Positions 54,501 to 64,000 of a DNA stretch of 64,000 nucleotides are shown piece by piece. The notes beneath the pieces are model-generated. The model saw only the letters and a list, made by a program, of their open reading frames with translations. It was not told the origin of the DNA and ran no database searches. Each line of letters begins with the position of its first letter. The first letter of the stretch is position 1. Made by a program: the position numbers and the translations under genes. The DNA comes from Loripinus fragilis (taxonomy: Eukaryota > Mollusca > Bivalvia > Lucinida > Lucinidae): contig OZ026530.1 in NCBI GenBank assembly GCA_964019695.1, positions 39,678,944 to 39,742,943 of the forward strand, given 5' to 3'.

Positions 54501-57500
54501 GTTAAGTGTGGTGATTGTGTTTATTCCTGGCCGTAAGTTGCTGTCTATTCTAAGGTGGTGAACTGTGTGGTATTAGGTATTGGTTGTTGCTTCTATCATG
54601 TGTCGGATTAAGTGTGGTGATTGTGTTTAATCCTGGCCATAAGTTGCTGTCTATTCTAAGATGGTGAACTGTGTGGTATTAGGTATTGGTTGTTGCTTCT
54701 ATCATGTGTCGGATTAAGTGTGGTGATTGTGTTAAATCCTGGCCGTAAGTTGCTGTCTATTCTAAGGTGGTGAACTTTGTGGTATTAGGTATTGGTTGTT
54801 GCTTCTATCATGTGTCGGATAAATGTGTGGTGATTGTGTTTATTCCTGGCCGTAAGTTGCTGTCTATTCTAATGTGGTGAACTTTGTGGTATTAGGTATG
54901 AGTTGTTGCTTCTATCATGTGTCAGGGTTAAGTGTGGTGATTGTGTTTAATCCTGGCTGTAAGTTGCTGTCTATTCTAAGGTGGTGAACTTTGTGGTATT
55001 ATGTATTAGTTGTGGCTTCTATCATGTGTCGGGGTTAAGTGTGGTGTTTGTGTTTAATCCTGGCCGTAAGTTGCTATCTATTCTAAGGTGGTGAACATCG
55101 TGGTATTAGGTATAAGTTGTTGCTTCTATCATGTGTCAGAGTTAAGTGTTGTGATTGTGTTTATTCCTGGCCGTAAGTTGCTTTCTTTTCTGTGGTGGTG
55201 AATTTCGTGGTATTAGGTATTAGTTGTTGCTTCTATCATGTGTCAGGGTTAAGTGTTGTGATTGTGTTTATTCCTGACCGTAAGTTGCTGTCTATTCTAA
55301 GGTTGTAAATTTTGTGGTATTAGGTATTAGTTGTTGCTTCTATCATGTGTCAGGGTTAAGTGTAGTGATTGTGTTTATTCCTGACCGTAAGTTGCTGTCT
55401 ATTCTAAGGTGGTGAATTTTGTGGTATTAGGTATTAGTTGTTGCTTCTATCATGTGTCAGGGTTAAGTGTAGTGATTGTGTTTAATCCTGGCCGTAAGTT
55501 GCTGTCTATTCTAAGGTGGTGAATTTTGTGGTATTTTGTATAAAGTGTTGCTTCTATCGTGTGTCAGGGTTAAGTGTGGTGATTGTGTTTATTCCTGGTC
55601 GTAGGTTGCTGTCTATTCTAAGGTGGTGAATTGTGTGGTATTAGGTATTAGTTGTTTCTTCTATCATGTGTCAGGGTTAAGTGTGGTGATTGTGTTTATT
55701 CCTGGCTGTAAGTTGCTGTCTATTCTAAGGTGGTGAACTTTGTGGTATTAGGTATAAGTTGTTGCTTCTATCGTGTGTCGGGGTTAAGTGTGGTGATTGT
55801 GTTTAATCCTGGCCGTAAGTTGCTATCTATTCTAAGGTGGTGAACTTTGTGGTATTAGGTATTAGTTGTTGCTTCTATCGTGTGTCGGGGTTAAATGTGG
55901 TGATTGTGTTAAATCCTAGCCGTAAGTTGCTGTCTATTCTAAGGTGGTGAACTTCGTGGTATTAGGTATAAGTTGTTGCTTCTATCGTGTGTCAGGGTTA
56001 AGTGTGGTGATTGTGTTTAATCCTGACCGTAAGTTGCTATCTATTCTAAGGTGGTGAACTTTGTGGTATTAGGTATTAGTTGTTGCTTCTATCATGAGTC
56101 GGGGTTAAGTGTGGGGATTGTGTTTAATCCTGGCCGTAAGTTGCTGTCTATTCTAAGGTGGTGAACTTTGTGGTATTAGGTATTAGTTGTTGCTTCTATT
56201 GTGTGTTGGGGTTAAGTGTGGTGATTGTGTTTATTCCTGACTGTAAGTTGCTATCTATTCTAAGGTAGTGAACTTCGTGGTATTAGGTATTAGTTGTTGC
56301 TTCTATCGTGTGTCGGGGTTAAGTTTGGTGATTGTGTTTATTCATGGCCGTAAGTTGCTGTCTATTCTAAGGTGGTGAACTTTGTGGTATTAGGTATTAG
56401 TTGTTGCTTCTATCGTGTGTCGGGGTTAAGTTTGGTGATTGTGTTTATTCATGGCCGTAAGTTGCTGTCTATTCTAAGGTGGTGAACTTCGTGGTATTAG
56501 GTATTAGTTGTTGCTTCTATCGTGTGTCGGGGTTAAGTGTGGTGATTGTGTTTCTTCCTGGCCGTAAGTTGCTATCTATTCTAAGGTGGTGAACTTTGTG
56601 GCATTAGGTATTGGTTGTTGCTTCTATCATGAGTCAGGATTAAGTGTGGTGATTGTGTTTATTCCTGACCGTAAGTTGCTGTCTATTCTAAGGTGGTGAA
56701 TTTTGTGGTATTAGGTATTAGTTGTTGCTTCTATCTTGTGACGGGGTTAAGTGTGGTAATTGTGTTTATTCCTGGCCATAAGTTGCTGTCTATTCTAAGG
56801 TGGTGAACTTCGTGGTATTACATATTAGGTGGTGCTTCTATCATGTGTCGGGGTTAAGTGTGGTGATTGTGTTTATTCCTGGCCGTAAGTTGCTGTCTAT
56901 TCTAAGGTGGTGAACATCGTGGTATTACGTATTAGGTGGTGCTTCTATCATGTGTCGGGGTTAAGTGTGGTGATTGTGTTTATTCCTGGCCGTAAGTTGC
57001 TGTCTATTCTAAGGTGGTGAATTTTGTGGTATTAGGTATTAGTTAGTGCTTCTATATTGTGACGGGGTTAAGTGTGGTGATTGTGTTTATTCCTGGCCGT
57101 AAGTTGCTATCTATTCTAAGGTGGTGAACTTTGTGGTATTAGGTATTAGTTGTGGCTTCTATCATGTGTCGGGGTTAAGTGTGGTGATTGTGTTTAATCC
57201 TGGCCGTAAGTTGCTGTCTATTCTAAGGTGGTGAATTTTGTGGTATTAGGTATTAGTTGTTGCTTCTATTGTATGTCGGGGTTAAATGTGGTGATTGTGT
57301 TTATTCCTGACCGTAAGTTGCTGTCTATTCTAAGGTGGTGAACTTTGTGGTATTAGGTATTGGTTGTTGCTTCTATCATGTGTCGGGGTTAAGTGTGGTG
57401 ATTGTGTTTAATCCTGGCCGTAAGTTGCTGTCTATTCTAAGGTGGTGAACTGTGTGGTATTAGGTATTAGTTGTGGCTTCTATCATGTGTCGGGGTTAAG

Positions 57501-60500
57501 TGTGGTGATTGTGTTTATTCCTGGCCATAAGTTGCTGTCTATTCTAAGGTGGTGAACTTCGTGGTATTACGTATTAGGTGGTGCTTCTATCATGTGTCGG
57601 GGTTAAGTGTGGTGATTGTGTTTATACCTGGCCGTAAGTTGCTGTCTATTCTAAGGTGGTGAACTTCGTGGTATTACGTATTAGGTGGTGCTTCTATCAT
57701 GTGTCGGGGTTAAGTGTGGTGATTGTGTTTATTCCTGGCCGTAAGTTGCTGTCTATTCTAAGGTGGTGAACATCGTGGTATTACGTATTAGGTGGTGCTT
57801 CTATCATGTGTCGGGGTTAAGTGTGGTGATTGTGTTTATTCCTGGCCGTAAGTTGCTGTCTATTCTAAGGTCGTGAATTTTGTGGTATTAGGTATTAGTT
57901 GTTGCTTCTATCTTGTGTCAGGGTTAAGTGTGGTGATTGTGTTTATTCCTGGCCGTAAGTTGCTGTCTATTCTAAGGTGGTGAATTTTGTGGTATTAGGT
58001 ATTAGTTGTTGCTTCTATCTTGTGACGGGGTTAAGTGTGGTGATTGTGTTTATTCCTGGCCCTAAGTTGCTGTCTATTCTAAGGTGGTGAACTTCGTGGT
58101 ATTACGTATTAGGTGGTGCTTCTATCATGTGTCGGGGTTAAGTGTGGTGATTGTGTTTATTCCTGACCATAAGTTGCTGTCTATTCTAAGGTGGTGAATT
58201 TTGTGGTATTACGTATTAGTTGTTGCTTCTATCTTGTGTCGGGGTTAAGTGTGGTGATTGTGTTTAATCCTGGCCATAAGTTGCTGTCTATTCTAATGTG
58301 GTGAACTTTGTGGTATTAGGTATTAGTTGTTGCTTCTATCATGTGTCGGGGTTAAGTGTGGTGATTGTGTTTATTCCTGACCGTAAGTTGCTATCTATTC
58401 TAAGGTGGTGAACTTTGTGGTATTAGGTATTAGTTGTTGCTTCTATCATGTGTCAGGGTTAAGTGTGGTGATTGTGTTTAATCCTGGCCGTAAGTTGCTG
58501 TCTATTCTAAGGTGGTGAACTTTGTGGTATTAGGTATTAGTTGTTGCTTCTATCGTGTGTCAGGGTTAAGTGTGGTGATTGTGTTTAATCCTGGCCGTAA
58601 GTTGCTATCTATTCTAAGGTGGTGAACTTTGTGGTATTAGGTATTAGTTGTTGCTTCTATCGTGTGTCAGGGTTAAGTGTGGTGATTGTGTTTATTCCTG
58701 GCCGTAAGTTGCTGTCTATTCTAAGGTGGTGAACTTTGTGGTATTAGGTATAAGTTGTTGCTTCTATCGTGTGTCGGGGTTAAGTGTGGTGATTGTGTTT
58801 ATTCCTGGCCATAAGTTGCTGTCTATTCTAAGGTGGTGAATTTTGTGGTATTACGTATTAGTTTTTGCTTCTATCTTGTGTCGGGGTTAAGTGTGGTGAT
58901 TGTGTTTAATCCTGGCCATAAGTTGCTGTCTATTCTAATGTGGTGAACTTTGTGGTATTAGGTATTAGTTGTTGCTTCTATCATGTGTCAGGGTTAAGTG
59001 TGGTGATTGTGTTTATTCCTGGCCGTAAGTTGCTATCTATTCTAAGGTGGTGAACTTCGTGGTATTAGGTATAAGTTGTTGCTTCTATCGTGTGTCGGGG
59101 TTAAGTGTGGTGATTGTGTTTATTCCTGGCCGTAAGTTGCTATCTATTCTAAGGTGGTAAACTTTGTGGTATTAGGTATTAGTTGTGGCTTCTATCATGT
59201 GTCGGGGTTAAGTGTGGTGATTGTGTTTAATCCTGGCCGTAAGTTGCTGTCTATTCTAAGGTGGTGAATTTTGTGGTATTAGGTATTAGTTGTTGCTTCT
59301 ATCGTATGTCGGGGTTAAATGTGGTGATTGTGTTTATTCCTGACCGTAAGTTGCTGTCTATTCTAAGGTGGTGAACTTTGTGGTATTAGGTATTGGTTGT
59401 TGCTTCTATCATGTGTCGGGGTTAAGTGTGGTGATTGTGTTTAATCCTGGCCGTAAGTTGCTATCTATTCTAATGTGGTGAACTTTGTGGTATTAGGTAT
59501 TAGTTGTGGCTTCTATCATGTGTCAGGGTTAAGTGTTGTGATTGTGTTTATTCCTGGCCGTAAGTTGCTGTCTATTCTAAGGTGGTGAACTGTGTGGTAT
59601 TAGGTATTAGTTGTGGCTTCTATCATGAGTCAGGGTTAAGTGTGGTGATTGTGTTTATTCCTGACCGCAAGTTGCTGTCTATTCTAATGTGGTGAACTTT
59701 GTGGTATTAGGTATTAGGTGTGGCTTCTATCATGTGTCGGGGTTAAGTGTGGTGATTGTGTTTATTTTTGGCCGTAAGTTGCTGTCTATTCTAAGGTGGT
59801 GAACTTCGTGGTATTACGTATTAGGTGGTGCTTCTATCATGTGTCGGGGTTAAGTGTGGTGATTGTGTTTATTCCTGGCCGTAAGTTGCTGTCTATTCTA
59901 AGGTGGTGAATTTTGTGGTATTAGGTATTAGTTAGTGCTTCTATATTGTGACGGGGTTAAGTGTGGTGATTGTGTTTATTCCTGGCCATAAGTTGCTGTC
60001 TATTCTAAGGTGGTGAACTTCGTGGTATTACGTATTAGGTGGTGCTTCTATCATGTGTCGGGGTTAAGTGTGGTGATTGTGTTTATTCCTGGCCGTAAGT
60101 TGCTGTCTATTCTAAGGTGGTGAATTTTGTGGTATTAGGTATTAGTTGTTGCTTCTATCTTGTGTCAGGGTTAAGTGTGGTGATTGTGTTTATTCCTGGC
60201 CGTAAGTTGCTGTCTATTCTAAGGTGGTGAATTTTGTGGTATTAGGTATTATTTGTTGCTTCTATCTTGTGATGGGGTAAGTGTGGTGATTGTGTTTATT
60301 CCTGGCCGTAAGTTGCTGTCTATTCTAAGGTGGTGAACTTCGTGGTATTACGTATTAGGTGGTGCTTCTATCATGTGTCGGGGTAAAGTGTGGTGATTGT
60401 GTTTATTCCTGACCATAAGTTGCTGTCTATTCTAAGGTGGTGAATTTTGTGGTATTACGTATTAGGTGGTGCTTCTATCATGTGTCGGGGTTAAGTGTGG

Positions 60501-62357
60501 TGATTGTGTTTATTCCTGGCCGTAAGTTGCTGTCTATTCTAAGGTGGTGAACTTCGTGGTATTACGTATTAGGTGGTGCTTCTATCATGTGTCGGGGTTA
60601 AGTGTGGTATTTGTGTTTATTCCTGGCCGTAAGTTGCTGTCTATTCTAAGGTGGTGAACTTCGTGGTATTACGTATTAGGTGGTGCTTCTATCATGTGTC
60701 GGGGTTAAGTGTGGTGATTGTGTTTATTCCTGGCCGTAAGTTGCTGTCTATTCTAAGGTGGTGAATTTTGTGGTATTAGGTATTAGTTAGTGCTTCTATA
60801 TTGTGACGGGGTTAAGTGTGGTGATTGTGTTTATTCCTGGCCATAAGTTGCTGTCTATTCTAAGGTGGTGAACTTCGTGGTATTACGTATTAGGTGGTGC
60901 TTCTATCATGTTTCGGGGTTAAGTGTGGTGATTGTGTTTATTCCTGGCCTTAAGTTGCTGTCTATTCTAAGGTGGTGAATTTTGTGGTATTAGGTATTAG
61001 TTGTTGCTTCTATCATGTGTCGGGGTTAAGTGTGGTGATTGTGTTTATTCCTGACCATAAGTTGCTGTCTATTCTAAGGTGGTGAATTTTGTGGTATTAC
61101 ATATTAGTTGTTGCTTCTATCTTGTGTCGGGGTTAAGTGTGGTGATTGTGTTTATTCCTGGCCATAAGTTGCTGTCTATTCTAAAGTGGTGAATTTTGTG
61201 GTATTAGGTATTAGTTGTTGCTTCTATCATGTGTCGTGGTTAAGTGTGGTGATTGTGTTTATTCCTGGCCATAAGTTGCTGTCTATTCTAAAGTGGTGAA
61301 TTTTGTGGTATTAGGTATTAGTTGTTGCTTCTATCATGTGTCGGGGTTAATTATGGTGATTGTGTTTAATCCTGGCCGTAAGTTGCTGTCTATTCTAAGG
61401 TGGTGAACTTTGTGGTATTAGGTATTAGGTGTTGCTTCTATCATGTTTTGGGGTTAAGTGTGGTGATTGTGTTTAATCCTGGCCATAAGTTGCTGTCTAT
61501 TCTAATGTGGTGAACTTTGTGGTATTAGGTATTAGTTGTTGCTTCTATCATGTGTCGGGGTTAAGTGTGGTGATTGTGTTTATTCCTGACTGTAAGTTGC
61601 TATCTATTCTAAGGTGGTGAACTTTGTGGTATTAGGTATTAGTTGTTGCTTCTATCATGTGTCGGGGTTAAGTGTGGTGATTGTGTTTAATACTGGCCTT
61701 AAGTTGCTGTCTATTCTAAGGTGGTGAACTTTGTGGTATTAGGTATTAGTTGTTGGTTCTATCATGTGTCGGGGTTAAGTGTGGTGATTGTGTTTAATCC
61801 TGGCCGTAAGTTGCTATCTATTCTAAGGTGGTGAACTTTGTGGTATTAGGTATTAGTTGTTGCTTCTATCATGTGTCAGGGTTAAGTGTGGTGATTGTGT
61901 TTATTCCTGGCCGTAAGTTGCTGTCTATTCTAAGGTGGTAAACTTTGTGGTATTAGTTATTAGTTGTTGCTTCTATCATGTGTCAGGATTAAGTGTGGTG
62001 ATTGTGTTTATTCCTGGCCGCAAGTTGCTATCTATTCTAAGGTGGTGAACTTTGTGGTGTTAGGTATTAGTTGTTGCTTCTATCGTGTGTCGGGGTTAGG
62101 TATGGTGATTGTGTTTATTCCTGGCCGTAAGTTGCTGTCTATTCTAAGGTGGTGAACTTTGTGGTATTAGGTATTAGGTGTTGCTTCTATCATGTGTCGG
62201 GGTTAAGTGTGGTGATTGTGTTTATTCCTGGCCGCAAGTTGCTGTCTATTCTAAGGTGGTGAATTTTGTGGTATTAGGTATTAGTTGTTGCTTCTATCGT
62301 GTGTCGGGGTTCAATGTGGTGATTGTGTTAAATCCTGACCGTAAGTTGCTGTCTATT
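51590..62357. repeat. 107-bp satellite array (about 95 monomers)
   Basis: Period 107 bp, measured from GTAAGTTGCT at 53461, 53568 and 53675. A typical monomer contains GTTAAGTGTGGTGATTGTG, TTATTCCTGGCCGTAAGTTG, CTGTCTATTCTAAGGTGGTG and GTGGTATTAGGTATTAG. By my count one consensus monomer has G 32, T 46, A 17 and C 12, i.e. 73% G+T on this strand. Edge monomers (51600-52050 and the last, cut at 62357) are diverged. Subtypes (CGTGGTATTACGTATTAGGT; TTCTATATTGTGACGGGG) recur at 8, 19 and 27 monomer distances. Open frames within it are chance; 107 is not a multiple of 3. Confidence 0.97.
52058..52577. other. Interruption of the 107-bp satellite, flanked by TTAA
   Basis: The array breaks inside a monomer at GGGGTTAA (TTAA 52054-52057) and resumes after another TTAA (52574-52577) with GTGTGGTGATTGTGTTT. 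About 520 bp of non-satellite DNA lie between, with no coding sequence I recognise and no matching inverted ends. Confidence 0.7.
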
Positions 62358-62479
62358 TTGATTAATATCCTCGAAAGTATGGCACCGGACCTGGATAGAA
62401 TTTGCGACATCTGGATCTGCAGTCAGACGCGCATCTGTAGGCAGACACGTTACCGACTGCGCTACGCGACTCCTGATGG
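62358..62479 (-). repeat. SINE head (tRNA-like), reverse strand, at the satellite edge
   Basis: On the minus strand: TAGCGCAGTCGGTAACGTGT (A-box), CTACAGATGCGCGTCTGA and a degenerate B-box near 62396. The same family as 47717-48045. The satellite's last monomer stops about 20 bp away. Confidence 0.65.
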
Positions 62480-62590
62480 TTTAATTCGTTTGTGGTACAA
62501 GAAGGTTGATAATACATTTTAACTTGTATGTAAGAAACCTATCGGCTTGCCTAATCGCATAGCATATAGAATATGCCAGGAGTATGAGGA
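62480..62590. other. Short unassigned stretch
   Basis: No feature recognised. Confidence 0.4.
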
Positions 62591-62687
62591 TGGGATCGAA
62601 ATATCCATCGCGAGGATCACCGTTTGGCCTGACGAGGCTTGTTGACTGATGAAAAACGGTGATCCCGAGGGATGGATTTTTCTACCC
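62591..62687. repeat. Foldback element related to 15524-15654
   Basis: TCGAAATATCCATCGCGAGG followed by ATCACCGTTT pairs with AAACGGTGATCCCGAGGGAT followed by GGATTTTT. The arm core resembles that of the MITE at 15524. A nine-C run follows. Confidence 0.7.
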
Positions 62688-64000
62688 CCCCCCCACTCAA
62701 ACACGAAAAATGGATGTTTTTCTTGCTCACCATTAAATATATTTTATGTTTAAAAATGCCCACAGACGTTCCTGAATACACTGAGATGCTACATGACATG
62801 ATGACGTCACTTTAACATACCAATGACATCACTTGACGGCCATCTGTATGAGTTACAATGCAACCAACGTAGAACCCTCAGATGACAGCCTGGGTAAGAT
62901 AGCATGGGTAAGATAAGATTTTCTATCCCCAGGGTAAAATCTTTGATATCCCTATCTGGTGTGTAAGAAAAACTATCTATCATCTTGTACATCAGCACAA
63001 TCAAAGCAGTGTTCTTAGCAGGTATCCAGATAAGCACTCTCTTATACATCAGCATAATCAAAGCAGTGTTCTTAAAGGAAAGCGCAATACACCGTAACCG
63101 CTGATATAATTTAAAGGACTATATCTTGGAAAGAATTTGTAAGCAAAGAAATTGCTTAAAAAGTATATATTCAATCAATTATCGTTATTTCAAATTTACG
63201 AAATTGGCGTTGGAATCCGCCTGAGGTAGCCGCAATGTTTTTACACCAGTGACGTCACTTACTCACATCGATTTTCTTGTCGGTTTACCATGCGCAAGGA
63301 GCGCTTGTGTCTTAACAAAATTAGCTGTCCATTTGTATTGAAACTTTGATTTAATTAGCGAGAAAAACAGCTCAAGCGTGTGATAATGTGTAGTCAAAAT
63401 AGTTATGGACTAATTGGATATAAATTTGAGAAGCTAATTGGATGAACTGGAATTCAAAGTAAAAGATACGATATCAGTCTAACGGCCTTTTATCTATCTA
63501 TCACAGTGTTAAAGTGTTAAATCAATCACTTTTAAATCCTCATCCCTTCATCAAATTTGCTTCGTTTTTACTCGAGGTTTTTATTAATGTCTTTTATATC
63601 GAAATATTTAACGCATTCACGCTTCCTATTCAATTGTTTGTTAAATTTTAACAAAGTCAGAACTGTAAGAAATATAAACGCATTTCCTTACACATCTGCA
63701 AAAAATGTACACGACAACCGACCCCACCGCAACATGATTTTTGCTGACATTGCGAGGGTAGATCTACTCCTTTTAAATATCAAACTCATAATGAATAAGC
63801 CAATAAAGCATTTACAAATAGTCTCAATCACAGAGAAAAAAACGTATATGAGAACGGATACTTTTTAAGTTCAAACGGACGGTACCTCGTCTAAAGATCG
63901 ACCGTCTTTGAGAAGTTTTCTCTGGATATTTAATAGAGCACTCATAAGCACTGGTCCCAGCCTATTCTCGAAGGCTTATCCAACAAGATAAACATACATT
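62688..64000. other. Low-copy DNA to the right edge, no supported gene
   Basis: Contains a 35-bp direct repeat (ACATCAGCACAATCAAAGCA near 62990 and 63047), CRE-like TGACGTCA words (62803, 63249) and a 103-codon frame (63557-63868) with no recognisable motif. The frame's composition is plausible for protein, but nothing else supports a gene. Confidence 0.45.

Noticed and set aside
51590..62357. TTAGGTATTAG words as telomere-like DNA
   Set aside because: They occur once per 107-bp monomer and are not tandem TTAGGG; no telomeric repeat is present.
61964..62522. Open frames in the 107-bp satellite (MLLLSCVRIKCGD..., MLLLSCVGVKCGD...) as a repeat protein
   Set aside because: The unit is not a multiple of three, most monomers contain stops in every frame, and openness appears only in a few chance runs.
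63557..63868. 103-residue frame near the right edge as a gene
   Set aside because: No known domain, no signal peptide pattern I trust, no neighbouring coding evidence; possibly chance.

Overview
This window looks like non-coding, repeat-dominated DNA from an animal genome, most likely a marine bivalve mollusc. The grounds are: A+T-rich intergenic sequence with no long open frames, 5'-truncated non-LTR retrotransposon pieces with short-repeat tails, several tRNA-headed SINEs, many short foldback/MITE elements, and a tandem repeat carrying GGTCACTGTGACC and TGACCTTGACC motifs of a kind common in bivalve genomes. The taxonomic call is an inference; no host gene is present to anchor it. I recognise no complete host protein-coding gene. 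The only recognisable proteins are retrotransposon fragments, plus one unconfirmed candidate exon.

Layout. 1-4440: a 95-bp satellite (about 46 monomers, running off the left edge). 4441-17900: low-copy A+T-rich DNA studded with inverted-repeat elements, including a 72-bp perfect palindrome with no spacer (7104-7175), a mariner-like MITE (12196-12414), nested MITEs (10028-10460), and a 'CCCCGCGGGG' palindrome-cluster element (13826-14462). 17945-19345: a trimeric tandem repeat whose monomers each carry a palindrome matching the vertebrate oestrogen-response-element consensus. 19513-20669: a hAT-like non-autonomous element. 21536-23127: six copies of a sharply conserved 16-bp motif in otherwise decayed sequence. 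24060-25010: another bivalve-type tandem repeat. 25174-26375 and 26980-28374: two terminal-inverted-repeat elements with insertions.

31721-46526: a tandem segmental duplication of a roughly 3.52-kb unit, four copies (the last truncated), each containing the same 5'-truncated LINE 3' end and a set of foldback elements. The copies are nearly identical, so the duplication is recent. Copy 3 was later hit by a 1.67-kb insertion flanked by TTAA. The LINE ORF is open in copies 1 and 2, has a nonsense codon in copy 3 and a 5-bp deletion in copy 4.

46527-51590: low-copy DNA, a SINE, a LINE 3' end with an (ATT)n tail, and an inverted copy of the CCCCGCGGGG element (50393-51016). 51590-62357: a 107-bp G+T-skewed satellite (about 95 monomers, one TTAA-flanked interruption). 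Its left flank is also present, essentially without the satellite, at 12680-12860. 62358-64000: a SINE head, a foldback and featureless sequence.

The parts do not form a pathway. The common theme is palindromic DNA: foldback arms, cruciform-capable palindromes and hairpins lie at or near the duplication junctions, and the two satellites have grown by copying blocks of 8 to 27 monomers.
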